From assembly GCA_951799425.1 (NCBI GenBank), contig OX637410.1:4340001-4404000 (forward strand): DNA of 64,000 nt. Direction: 5' to 3'. Below, in pieces: positions 10,305 to 20,877 of this stretch. The translations under genes were made by a program, and so were the position numbers. Below the pieces are notes generated by a model, which was not told the DNA's origin, ran no database searches, and was given only the letters and a program-made list of their open reading frames with translations. The first letter of the stretch is position 1; each line of letters opens with the position of its first letter. The DNA comes from Ilex aquifolium (taxonomy: Eukaryota; Streptophyta; Magnoliopsida; Aquifoliales; Aquifoliaceae).

Positions 10305-12136
10305 CATGCAGAAGAGTGAGAGAGAGAGATCCCTATCCCTGTTCTTGTTCTTGTTTTTTTATGTTTGTTTAAAGTGCTTCTTTTTATAAATTTCTTCTTT
10401 GATAGTTGTAAGTTTTTGTGTGATTGTGAATGAATCGAACTGTTGATATTAAAAGATGATATTTTGAGAAATGAATGGTCCCATTCATCACTTTTATTTG
10501 TTTTAATGCATTTGTAGATTTAGCATAAAATTAAAATGTGATGGAACAAATGTGGATGTTAAGAATGCATGCTAGAGTAAATATGCACATGATCTGTTTG
10601 ACACCTCAATTTATCAACCGAGACTTATAACCACATTTCTTGAAAAAATTGGTATTCTCTCTATACTTAAATTGTCATATGTACATCGATATTTTTTATT
10701 TTAAAGGTACTGGAAGATCTGACTCGAAAATGGAATTGGTATATAACCAATACCCCCTGGAAAACCCGACATACACAGTGGAGATAACAAAGAACACCAG
10801 GGTGAGTTTCGAACCTAACGATGCTTTCGAGAGACAATCGATGTTTACTCAAGTAAATTCTTTTCACTCTCAATTTTTGAATGATCTCATTAACCTTGCT
10901 TTGGTAGATGCACTTAAAAGTGATCTATTGACATATCCCACAAGGAACCATCGCATACGACACATACATGTGCACATGCTTAAGAAATGATCTTAGGCCA
11001 TCTTTGATATAATATTGAGCCTTAGACTTTTCTTTGACAAAATTTATCCCTTGTTAGCCATGTTTGAGCCATCAATGTATGAATTTTTCTTTGATAAACC
11101 TATATGATTACCAATCCACAGGAAAACATACTTGACATACCTTGGCTATCTAATTTTCTTACATCCTCTTTGTAATATGATACAGAAAAAGGAAAAGAAG
11201 AAGAAGTATTCGAGATTATCATCCAAGAAGAGTTGATTGGAACAATTGAAACAGAAAAGAAAAAAAAGGCAAGAACTTGCCAAGAAAGTGAAAAATGAGA
11301 AAAGTGAAAGAAAGAAATGTCATCTCTAGGCAAAATATCAAAAAGTTAGAAAAAGGTGTGCTACAATACGTAAACAGAAGATAGCTTTTGAAAATCCCTG
11401 ACGTCGTTTCGTTAGCCACTGACCTCTGGCCACGCTACAACCTATGAAAAGCCCTAATTGATCTCAAGTCTGTTACATGCATGTGTTGTTAATCAAAATT
11501 GGGATATGGTAAATAGCATTTCTTTAAATTGCGTCAATATTCTTCCATGAGATTATGCCAAACATAAGTAGTTGCTTCTTTAAAATTTCACTCCTTTCCT
11601 AATTGTGCATGTGATTTTTCGATTGGCCATCTTCTGATCACATGATCTGTGAGAAACAAGTCACTATAATCAGAGTGAACTTTTGCTGAGGGTATACTAC
11701 GTGAGGTTTGTGAAATCGAAATTATCCATGGAAGGTGGTAAAAGGGAGTATTTGTTATATAACAATTCCTGTTGCTTGAATGATCATTCCTACTGCTTTG
11801 AGAATTTCAAATACCAATGTAACAAATGATAATTTTTGCATAGAATGAATACCTGTGAAATAAGGATGCGTGAGATATAAGTCAAAATTGAGAATCTGGT
11901 GTCCCAACAACCATGATGCTAATTTACTTTAATCAGCATTCTCCTATGCACATCTGTTCGACTGAAGTTTGTGGGTAGCTTCCCTGGAAACCCTCACGAG
12001 ACAACACTCGTCCGCTAGGGTAAACCTAGTGGTTCAACGACTTGTTGCATAAGCTAAATGCAACCTGATGACCTACGAAAATGGCATTAGGAGTAGATTT
12101 TTCTCTTTTTTATATTACTAGAGACTATCAATACTT
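10305..12136 (+). other. Long 3' spacer of copy A (non-coding, conserved blocks)
   Basis: There is no convincing ORF. Several blocks are shared with copies D and C: TGATCTTAGGCCATCTTTGA-like near 10988, followed by GAGCCTTAG; an A/G-rich stretch (11180-11350); a GACGTCGTTTCGTTAGCC-type block with TCTGGCCAC (about 11400-11450); and the structured module at 11966-12063. The first block also occurs in B2 on the other strand near 25985. It is read as untranslated RNA of the element. Confidence 0.6.
11966..12063 (+). other. Conserved multi-hairpin module near the 3' end of copy A
   Basis: The block runs from GTTTGTGGGTAGCTTCCCTG through CCTCACGAGAC to TTGCATAAGCTAAATGCAA. It contains at least two inverted repeats: CTAGG...CCTAG near 12015-12030 and TTGCAT...ATGCAA at 12045-12063. 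Equivalents are C 44101-44200, D 58777-58859 and B1 19833-19935 (- strand). A packaging or 3'-end RNA structure is plausible. Confidence 0.5.
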
Positions 12137-12147
12137 AGGTTGGGGAG
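12137..12147 (+). promoter_or_regulatory. 3' polypurine tract, copy A
   Basis: AGGTTGGGGAG lies immediately before TG and the LTR start TGATTAGCAC. It is the usual plus-strand primer position of an LTR retrotransposon. Copies C (46760-46770) and D (58938-58947) have matching tracts. Confidence 0.8.
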
Positions 12148-12330
12148 TGTGATTAGCACTTAAAATTAGCATATTACTATGTCATTTTAAGACTAATTGT
12201 ACTTTGATGGAGTTTAAGTGATGTCATTTCAGGCCCGAAACTGAACAAGGACCCAAGAACAACAAGTACCACACTTGGATGCAACACCAGCACATTAGAG
12301 CCCAAAATTGGAGAAGTTTGGAGCACAGCC

Positions 12331-12680
12331 AGAACGTTCGAACGCCAACTCACGTTCGAACGTCCACATTACACTGTAGCAGACTCAACTGCTAAGAGAA
12401 GGCATTTTGCAGTTAGGAAAGAAGACTGAAGCTCTGAAGCACTTGAGTGTCACGTTCGAACGCCAACTCATGTTCGAACGTGCACTTGAGTTGATTGAAG
12501 ACCAGACTACTGCATAGAGTTGGAACTGAACTTCACAGAAGACCAATAGACCACTCGAGTGAAAGGGTCAGAACACATCTAGCGTTCAAACGCCCTTAGT
12601 GCAAAAACAGAAGAAACGTTCGAACGGCCTTAGTGCAAAACAGAAACAACGTTCAAACGCCAACTCACGTTCGAACGTTC
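12331..12680 (+). promoter_or_regulatory. Paired CGTTCGAACG palindrome array in LTR U3, copy A
   Basis: There are eight palindromes. Three tight pairs (12334-12363, 12452-12483, 12650-12679) have centres 18 bp apart and a linker of the type GCCAACTCA; two single units lie between them. Some reach 12 bp (ACGTTCGAACGT at 12352-12363). The array ends about 90 bp before the likely TATA box. The motif class and pairing match the array ahead of the third ORF. Confidence 0.65.
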
Positions 12681-13462
12681 TCCACAGACTGGCAGCAGAG
12701 TGGTTGGCTTTTCACTTGGACTTGGGCGGCAAACATTATTCCTTCACCTCCTCTTGTCTCCTCCTCTTGCCTATAAATGCTCCCCTTGTTGGAGAGTTAA
12801 AGGGAGCCAAGTAGAATAGTTGATGGAGGCTTAGACTCCCCCTCACATTGTAGATTTAGTTTATTTTCCTTGTATGATGTCTTTATCTTAGAGATTAGTT
12901 TGGCTTTAGTCCAACATCTCTTGCTTAAAAGTAGTTTTATGCTTATGCTTATGCTTATGCTTTCATTTTACATGCATAGAAGAGAGATAGTTCATCTTTT
13001 GGTTGAGGAAGCAACCCTCCAATTCTTGGTTGAGGAAGCCACCCTCCAAATGTGACTAGCTTTCTTCTACTTTTATTGTTCATGCATTTCACTTCCATTG
13101 CTTGAGCTTCTTTCTTTCTTAGAAGAGTGAAACTCTTCCACTTTTCTAGAGCTTTACCAAAGCCGTGAAGGGTGGAACGTGATTCAGCCATTCTTTGTTA
13201 AAGATTGGCTCCGTGTTTGTTGTTACTTTATCTTTTAAGTTCTCTACTTGGAGGGATGAGCATCACTCACTTTTCTAGCTTTACCCAACCCATGAAGAGT
13301 GAGTAGTTTCTCATTCACTCTTTAGTAAGAGGAGAAGGGCATGTATAAGTTATCCGGGAATCATATTTGTGCATTGTTTTTATGCTTAACGTTTATTTCT
13401 TCTTGTTATTGGATGATTGATTGCATCTAGCAAAGCTAAGGTACTTTGTATAACTGTGGGCT

Positions 13463-13496
13463 CTTTCTATGACACGGATGACTCTTGCATAGAAAG
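13463..13496 (+). other. Conserved CTTTCTATG...CATAGAAAG hairpin in LTR, copy A
   Basis: Perfect 9-bp arms with a 16-base loop lie in the R/U5 part of the LTR. The same arms occur in the D LTR at 60141-60175 with a slightly different loop. It would be present at the 5' end of the RNA; dimerisation or packaging is a guess. Confidence 0.5.
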
Positions 13497-14067
13497 ACTC
13501 ATCAGTTCAAGGCAAGTACCCCGGCTAGATGCTCATGACTACCCTTCAATCCTCCCCCTTATTGTACTTCATTTAAAGAATGGAATATTAATATCATGAT
13601 TGGATGTCTTGTAGAAACACTTGCTTGTTTGTAGACGGGTTAAGTCTCGGCACAGGCAATTCTTGTAAACTTCTAGAAAGACATCGAAATCATGTTCTTA
13701 ATTCTCACAATCCATCTTTATCTTCCGATTAACTTGATGTTGACACGGGAGTTAATTGAGTTATCAAGCACAATTATGACAAACCGGATAACTAACTACA
13801 TGTCCAGATTCTTGCACTAAAGAGTGACTCTTTTTAATTAGCACTTATCTCCTGTTTTGTTAAGAAAATCCTCTTGGAAAGAATCTTATATTCTGTCCAG
13901 GAAAAATCATATCTCACAGCAAATCTCAAGGGTTACAATCAATAGGTCTCTACTACTGCTTACCTCAGAAATATCAACAAAAGTTCCCTGTGGATTTGAC
14001 TCCGGACTCAAACCGGATTATTACTACAGCTTGACCGCCTGCACTTGGGTGTACACATTTCGGATCA

Positions 14068-15710
14068 AGAACACCACAAAGACCTAGATATCGAGTATCA
14101 GATGACTAATTTGATAATCAATTATGACATCGACCTGAAGACTCATGCGTCCACATTTTCTACACCATGAGCTTACCTTTTACATGTTATTGGATCGGGT
14201 GTGAGGATTGATTTGCCATGAAAAATATTTAGAGTCATTCGGAGAGCCTTTGATGAGGGTAGGATTAGTGACAATCTGCATTTTGGATCTCTTATCACCC
14301 GGATTTGTGTAGATAAGGGTGTGATTGCTTTAGAGACTGATTAGATTCTAAGACCAAAGAGACCTCTTGGGAAGGAGTCATGGAGACAAAGTGAGACTCA
14401 TGAGAGTTATACATTTGATCCCATGGAGGTAGAGGTAGAGGATGATGAGATGGAGGCTGAGATATATGCTACTACTGACCCTGGACCATCGAGTCCTACA
14501 CCAACACCGAGACGCACAAGAGCTAGCGCCTCACATGCACCACCACCTATGATTCCTCAGACACCTGCACTTGACCAGTGGACTACTATCATGAATGCAT
14601 TAGGTGAGGTAGAAACCAACATTGGTCATTTTCATTCTTGTGTAGATATGTAGCATAATCTTATTGCACTCCAATTTGATTCTCTTGCGGGGAAACAAGT
14701 TGATCTTTTAAGAGACTAGAGAGCCATGTGAAGGGAGATCAAGCATGTTAGGCAAATGATGTAGAATGCTGGATTCATTGATGATGATGATGAGCCAAAG
14801 ACAGCCATAGGATGGTGGAGATGGTGATGATAGTGGAGATAATGCGGCCATAGGAACTATTTAGGAGACTTTTAGTATATGACCATATGGGAGTTTTTAA
14901 GAAAGTTATTTATTCATGATGTTTACATTTTTTCCTTTGTGATGACTTACTCTTAGTTAGATGCTATTTGATGATTTATCTTTTGAGACTTTGAGTTAAG
15001 TGTCATGTTTGTCCTTTGTTTTACTTACATGTTTATTCTTGCTAATTGGTCTGTATTTATACATGTTGTTATACCATGATTCTATGTCATGTTTGCTATG
15101 ATATGTCATTGGATTGACACTTTTTGAAAAATAGGGAAGAATATTTTGGGATGACTTGATTATGTACCTTGCTTGTTATGATATGTCATTGGTTTGACAC
15201 TTTGTGACCAAAAGGGGGAAGAATATTTTGGGTACATATGGGAGAATTCAAGAGGATTTTCTCTTAACTAGCTTGATTGAGTTGCATGTGATTAGAGTAA
15301 GGAGGAGTTTGTTCTAATACTCAGGGGGAGTACATACACAAACTTGACATGATGTCACCTATTTTACAATTGCTTATTTTACAATTTTATTTTACTTGTG
15401 AACACCAACTAAAGGGGAGAACTAGTTGTGCATTTTCATTGCTATATCTAAAGGTTCTCAAGCATATTAGGCAATAGTTCTTATATAATTTACATATTTT
15501 CACTTGCATGATGTTAACATAAATATGTTCTATGCTTCTCTTTGTGATTGTCATACCTATGATTATGTTATGTTTTTCTTACATATGATGTTTTTCACAA
15601 GATATTGGTTTAGTGGTGATTTGCAAGACTATGGTCTTTGTTATTCTGGGAGGGAGAACCCGATATGGATCTTTCTTCACGATTATACATGTAGAGCAAT
15701 AGTCACTTTA
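14068..15710 (+). mobile_element. Sirevirus-like (Ty1/copia) 3' region with a third-ORF-type fragment
   Basis: 14160-14660 keeps traces of the same plant transposon protein domain as the Athila third ORFs: a VIGSGVRIDLP-like stretch, LHFGSLITRICVDKGV and RPKRPLGKESWRQSETHE, then an acidic and Pro/Thr-rich tail. From about 15120 onward repeated purine tracts appear (AAAAGGGGGAAG at 15212, CAGGGGGAG at 15324, AAAGGGGAGA near 15413), which is characteristic of the 3' half of Sireviruses. Assignment to Sirevirus is moderate; it could be an Athila relative. Heavily broken, and older than copy A, which inserted at its left edge. Confidence 0.5.
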
Positions 15711-15714
15711 CCTA

Positions 15715-17153
15715 AAGAGGGTGAATAGGTTTTTCAATTTTATCCCAATTGATTACCAATTAAAACCTAACCCACCACAATTACCTCATCTCACAAAGAT
15801 ATAGCACTGAATGTAAGAACCCCTTTAGTCACCACAACCCAAATTAACCATGAAGATTGATTTTAATTAATATTGAATTAATTCACTCATAATCAATCTG
15901 ACGGCAATCCCAAACCCAATGCACAACTATGTATGGATAGATATTCAATCAATCATTCCTACAAACACATAGTGCACGTGTGTGCTCAAAATCACAAGTG
16001 TAAAATAAACAATAAATAACACAAGTGATTTGTTGACACGGAATTCCCCTAGGGAAAAACATCGAGGAACCACTCGGGGTTCATCAAAGCCTAATCCACT
16101 ACTCTCTAAGTCAAACATACAAGTACTCAAGTCTAATACATCAACCAATATCATGGTTAGATGCTCCTTTCCTTGTTGTCTCTCTGCCAAATGCCCTCTT
16201 TTAACGTCTAATATAGCTTCACTTGGACATCCCTGCCGCAATGTTTGTCTAGGCCTCATGCAATCATGGGCATGCCAACATTCCTCGATATGCACACACC
16301 AATGGGTTTATCAAACTATCAAGATCTTTTTCTCCAAGTTGTGAGGTTGGGTAGAATCTCTAATGGTATTCTTTTTTATCTTAGGGATCTAGGTTGTGGT
16401 GGAAGCTCTCAAGGTAGAAAAATGATTTTCTATCTTAGAAATCTCACAAAAGGATTAACCTAGATGTGAGAAAGGTTTTCCCTATCTATAGGTCCAGAAA
16501 GAGTACTCTTATAAATAAGAAAACTCAAATTCACAATCAACCACACGATCGATGGGAGGGCGGTCATAGGGAGGTTGTTGCTAGAATGAAAAACACGTTT
16601 CACATCCTACTAAGGCAAGCACCGCTTCAACAAGCTCTTATAGGGAGCCCTGTGCTGCCTTTTGTGGACTTTTCATATTTCCTTCCCTTAGTCATAAAAA
16701 GACCATTCTAGTGAAGGATAGCGAGCATAGATCGGTCCCTACATATTTTTAGGCATAAAACCATGTAAAAATTTGCCCTCTTGAACACTAAAGGGTGTTG
16801 CTCAAAGAGGGTTCTGATTATGACTTAAACTATATTTTCAAAACTCATAAATGATTTAGAAAATATTTTCTTTTAAAATCACCTAGGAGTCATACTTGGA
16901 TTGCTTCCAATTCCATTTTCATCCTAATCAACCGAAGTCAAAAATAACTATGGGTTTATCTTAGGTGTCTAGATCATTACCTTGTCCTAAGCATGAAGGT
17001 GCATAAAGAGGTTGAATGAAATTGCTTTGACGCTTGATCTCCTCCCTTCAATGACACTTTTGGATCTTGAACTTGATAGCATCATGACCATGGAATAGGT
17101 TGAGATTTACAATGGACTCTAGGAAATTTTCCAATTACAAATATGATCCAATA
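15715..17153 (-). repeat. Sirevirus-like LTR on the minus strand
   Basis: Read on the minus strand, GTCAAAGGGGGAGAT is followed by TATTGGATCATATTTG, close to the Sirevirus junction AAGGGGGAGAT/TGTTGG. The LTR then runs left for about 1.4 kb. It includes TTATTTATAAGAGTACTC as a possible promoter region near 16510 and an ACCTATTCACCCTC-like stretch at its far end. The left boundary is approximate. No coding capacity. Confidence 0.5.
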
Positions 17154-17887
17154 ATCTCCCCCTTTGACAATTTCGTAACAAAATACACAAGTTAGAAATT
17201 AAAATTACAACTCAATGTCATTGAACAAAGGAATTATAAATCTAATCTCAACACTTATGTTCACATCCTAAATCTCTATCTAGTACAAGGATCTACTTCT
17301 TTAGATGAATCTTGAAGATCGTAGTCCTGTACATCACCACTCAAACCAAAACGTCGTTAAAAGCATCATATGTTTGAGATAAGCATAGGGCATAAATACG
17401 TGTACATCATGTAAATGCAAATATGTAACATGTTAGAAATTAATTTGCCCAATATGCTTAAGAACCTATTGATCTATCAATATGAAACACATAAAGTTCT
17501 CCCCTTATTTGTTGTTCACTAGTAAAATAACAAGTGAAAAATAAACAAAGTAAATATGTGACTTCATGCCAAGTTTGCAAATTTAATCCCCTTGAGTTTT
17601 TGAATAAACTCCCCCTTTCTATGTTCACATGCAACATATCTAGCCTAGTCAAAAGTAAATCTCCCCGATTTCTCTCATAAGTACCTAAAATATTCTCCTC
17701 CTTTTTGTTACAAATGCCAACCTAATGACAACAACCAACAAGCATGGTACAAAATCAAGTTATCTTATTTGCTATAAATTTCAATCCAATGACGACCTAT
17801 AACATTCATGACATAGAATAATAGTATAATAAAAAAGTATGAATGCATATCAACTAGCCAAATCATACAAGTAAACGAAGCCAAGGT
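17154..17887 (-). other. Sirevirus-like 3' untranslated region with serial polypurine tracts
   Basis: On the minus strand there are several GGGGGAG or GGGGAG tracts (near 17155, 17495, 17610, 17663), the array of purine tracts seen downstream of pol in Sireviruses. No ORF is visible. The family-3 Athila copy B1 begins at 17888; CAAGG at 17883-17887 would be one side of its target duplication. Confidence 0.45.
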
Positions 17888-19746
17888 GCTTGACTTATTC
17901 CCTCGTTCCTAATTTTCGACCATGATTCCGGTAATGTGTATGTGGTTTACACGGTTAGGTGAGTGTCACTCTCCCTCAGATATCATGCAAGAAATGCGAA
18001 AAACATGTGTGTGAATGAAAATGTGCGTGTGTGTGCAAAAGTGCTCCCTAAGCGAAGAGAGACTTGCAAGTGTCGTGTTTTACTTGGAATGAGTATTCCA
18101 AGGTCGTCTCCTCAGGGAAGGAAGGTCGAATTGTGGTGAAGGTGATTTTGTAAAAATAGAAAAGTGTAAAATCTTGTGAGTTTGTGTTTTAATGAGTGGA
18201 GTTTTTGATAGAAAAGAGATGAAAACAAGGTTGGCAAATCTGAAGGAGTCATTCCAATGGGAATGCCAAATCAACTCAACATTCTTCCAATGGTGTCTCG
18301 GTGCTTGATTGATTCATAGAAAGTGAGGGACTAATGTGGAGGTGTAGGCTCAAGCAAACTCATTACAAGTATATGATGTATCAAGAGCTCACAACCACGT
18401 CCTCACTCAACCTAGTCCAACCAAATACCTTACACTACGAGGAAGAATGGTGAATAGTTGATTTAGCATACCCAAGAGGAAATCTCCCTTGGATTAGCCA
18501 ACTAAAAACTTAGCTATCCATAGTTAAAGCAAAAACATTCATAATATAAAGAGACATGGTGAAGAAATGAAACATGAAGCTTGTATTAATGCAAGAAAAG
18601 AGTTAAACTACAAGAGAAATGACATTCATAGTCAAAATACAAATATTGAAGGCAAATACCCAAATGTAAAACTTGAAATGCTAGAAAATGTAGTTAAACT
18701 TGAATACACTTGAAATAAAGGAGATTAAAGTGCAATAAATAAAGATTACAAGTGATTTAAAGCTTACGACAACTGAAATGGAGAAGAAAATGCAAAAACC
18801 TAACTTTCTCTCTCTAGAACTTCATCTTCTTCCTTGGGAGCATCTCTCTCTATACTACTCCTATGCTTAGGTAGCCTCCTCCCTCCTCAATGGCTTGTGT
18901 GAAGCTGAATAAATGGTGTAGACTTGATGCATTTTCGTCCATCAGCCTCTCCTCTAGCTGTAAGAGTAGACCTCCCATCCATAGGAGGTGATTTGATGCA
19001 TTGGACAGGCTAGGACAAGCTTAGCCTGCACCCACCATGCCTCCCTCCTTCACTCTCTTCCTTTCCCATCCTCCATCTTCCCAAGTTGACTTTAGGGTGT
19101 AGGACGCATGTATATATGTAGAATATGTCAGGGAACAAGTGGAAGAATCATAGGTGGGACCCCCAAGTGATAGAACATGGAGTTGCAGGTGTTCTGGTAT
19201 TTCTGGGCCAAACCTTCCAGAAGGTCTAAGCAAACCTAGGCAAAACCTTCTGGAAGGTCTTCCGGAAGGTGCCAGCTCAGGACCAATTTTCATAAAATTG
19301 TCATAACTTTTGATCCGACCAACCGATTGAGCTGAAATTTTGACACAATAGAGAGGACATCCAGATCTACAACTTTCATGATCAGATTCGAAGTGGATCA
19401 TGGTAAAAAATGGGGAATACCAAAGTACCAATACCAAATGGTGCGGGTGCCGGTACCAAAATTCAAGTAGGCTTAGATACCGATGCCTATGATACCAAAT
19501 ACCACTACCTCCTTGATTTCTTTCACTTTAAAGCCTCTTAATCCTCACGTAATGTGTTCATCTCTTCACCACTCATCCATACTTAGTTGCAAGGTTCTGA
19601 AAGCTATCATTTACGTTATGATTACCTGCAACATCAAAATTTTCACATTATTCATAAATTCGACTAACTCTAAGTAATTAAATTAAAAGTTTTAGTTAAA
19701 ATGCATGTATCGAGGCCGTTAAATATGCAATATTACGCACTCATCA
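17888..19746 (-). repeat. 3' LTR of B1 (Athila family 3)
   Basis: 1859 bp, starting (minus strand) TGATGAGTGCG and ending GTCAAGCA. The U3 holds GGTACC (19450-19457), an 80-base block shared with the chromovirus solo LTR (19299-19380), and TTCCGGAA-type palindromes (19190-19275). The conserved GGGGGTCCCACC box lies at about 19155-19170. Adjacent internal sequence begins with a GGGGGG polypurine tract at 19747-19752. Confidence 0.8.
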
Positions 19747-20524
19747 CACCCCCCAACTTAAGCTTTTCTAGTCCCTAGCAAACTAAATGTAAAAATTAAG
19801 CAAACAAAAATAAACTTATACTAATTTTGCTATTGCATTTAGCATATGCAACAAGCCTTTAAACCCCTAGGTGATCCCTAGTGGACGAGTTTTGTCTCGT
19901 GAAGGTTTCCAGTGAAGGTACCTACAAAATTCTTTTCCTTGTATCCAACATTTTAAACATATGTCCTTATCCTAACTAGCACTGGGATGTCAACAATAGC
20001 TTTGTCCAATGCACCCGAACTAATCACACATGAATCACATCATAGCCTTAAATGCTATTCTAGAGTATCCACCTACACATTTCCTTTCAAAAGTCGTGTG
20101 TGTGTGAAATGAGTATGTAATTGAAGCACTTACTCAATGAAATCCACATTCACTTAGCTATCCAAATTAAGCTTCAATGCAAAACTCACCAAGGGTTTCT
20201 CTCGACGATGAATCACACCATGATTATCTTGGCATGCTCTCCATGTGTATATGTGAGATAGAATATTTTGCACAAAATGAAGTATGCTCACATATAATCC
20301 AAAAATGACATACATGCATAAAAATGTAACAACCTTGGCATAATCTTATGAAAGGAGTGTTAGAGCACTAGATAGCCAAATCAACCTTTCTTTTTCTTTA
20401 AAAGTATGCTTTCCCCATGCTTTCTCTAGATCATTTAGGACTTTCAAAGGTTTTAATGAGGCCTTGGGGTGATACTTGGGCTGAGTGAAACAAAGGATAG
20501 AGGATAACAAAGAGGGTTGTTCCG
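19747..20524 (-). other. B1 3' polypurine tract and spacer
   Basis: On the minus strand the spacer ends in AAGTTGGGGGG directly before the LTR. It contains the conserved multi-hairpin module (19833-19935) and a stretch also found in B2 at 25480-25590. No ORF. Confidence 0.6.
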
Positions 20525-20877
20525 AGGGGATGATGGTAAAAAATGGGTAATAACAAAGTACCAATAACAAATGGTGCGGGTGCCGGTACCAAAATTCAAG
20601 TAGGCTTAGATACTGGTGCCTATGATAGCAAATACCACTACCTCCTTGATTTCTTTCACTTTAATGCCTCTTAATGCTCACGTAATGTGTTCATCTTTTC
20701 ACCACTCATCCATACTTAGTTGCAGGGTTCCGAAAACCATCACTTACGCTATGATTACCTGCAACATCAAAATTTTCACATTTTTCATAAATTGGACTAA
20801 CTTTAAGTAATTAAATGAAAAGTTTGATTTAAAATGCATGTAATGAGGCCATTAAATATGCAATACCATGCGCTCAT
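20525..20877 (-). repeat. Partial LTR (U3 start), second copy of 19385-19746
   Basis: About 350 bp closely match the first part of the B1 LTR, including the GGTACC stretch and the AAAATGCATGTA...GCAATA end. It joins B1 spacer on one side and the B2 LTR on the other. The origin (template switch, nested insertion or recombination) is not decided by the sequence. Confidence 0.7.

Larger units (their letters stand above)
1..14067 (+). mobile_element. Athila-lineage LTR retrotransposon, copy A (family 1), left end outside window
   Basis: Ty3/gypsy element read left to right: gag, protease, reverse transcriptase, RNase H, integrase, internal polypurine tract, small basic ORF, palindrome-rich promoter-like block, third ORF, long spacer, 3' polypurine tract and 3' LTR. 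The 5' LTR and primer site lie left of the window. The gag-pol reading frame is unusually well kept for this region, with only about two or three breaks, so A is among the younger coding copies here. A family-3 solo LTR interrupts the third ORF. The right flank is Sirevirus-like sequence, which A therefore invaded. With no 5' LTR, LTR divergence cannot date it. Confidence 0.9.
12150..14067 (+). repeat. 3' LTR of copy A (family 1)
   Basis: 1918 bp from TGATTAGCAC to CGGATCA. U3 carries paired CGTTCGAACG palindromes (12331-12680), then GCCTATAAATG near 12769 as a likely TATA box. Downstream are the hairpin 13463-13496 and the box AGACGGGTTAAGTCTC (about 13633), which is also present in copies C and D. 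It aligns with the D 3' LTR (58950-60748) over its full length. The next bases, AGAAC, belong to Sirevirus-like sequence; the partner target duplication lies outside the window. Confidence 0.85.
17888..20877 (-). mobile_element. Athila family-3 copy B1, 3' end only (LTR, tract, spacer, LTR fragment)
   Basis: On the minus strand: a fragment of LTR start sequence (20877 to 20525), spacer (20524 to 19760), polypurine tract and a full 3' LTR (19746 to 17888). No gag, pol or third ORF remains between the two LTR-like parts. The spacer has the same conserved blocks as the A, C and D spacers, including the multi-hairpin module. Broken, with most of the coding region absent. Confidence 0.7.

Noticed and set aside
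12050-12063. tRNA-like structure near the 3' end of copy A
   Set aside because: Inverted repeats are present, but there is no cloverleaf, A/B box or CCA context; it is better read as an element-specific hairpin module.
15945-16344. Open frames of 104-116 codons in both strands of the Sirevirus-like LTR
   Set aside because: They overlap on opposite strands within non-coding LTR, with no conserved motif and no codon signal.
19021-19437. 138-codon minus-strand frame in the B1 LTR
   Set aside because: It covers palindromes and U3/R sequence. The corresponding frame in sister LTRs (22033-22449) encodes only the translated repeat, so it is a by-product of the TTCCGGAA array.
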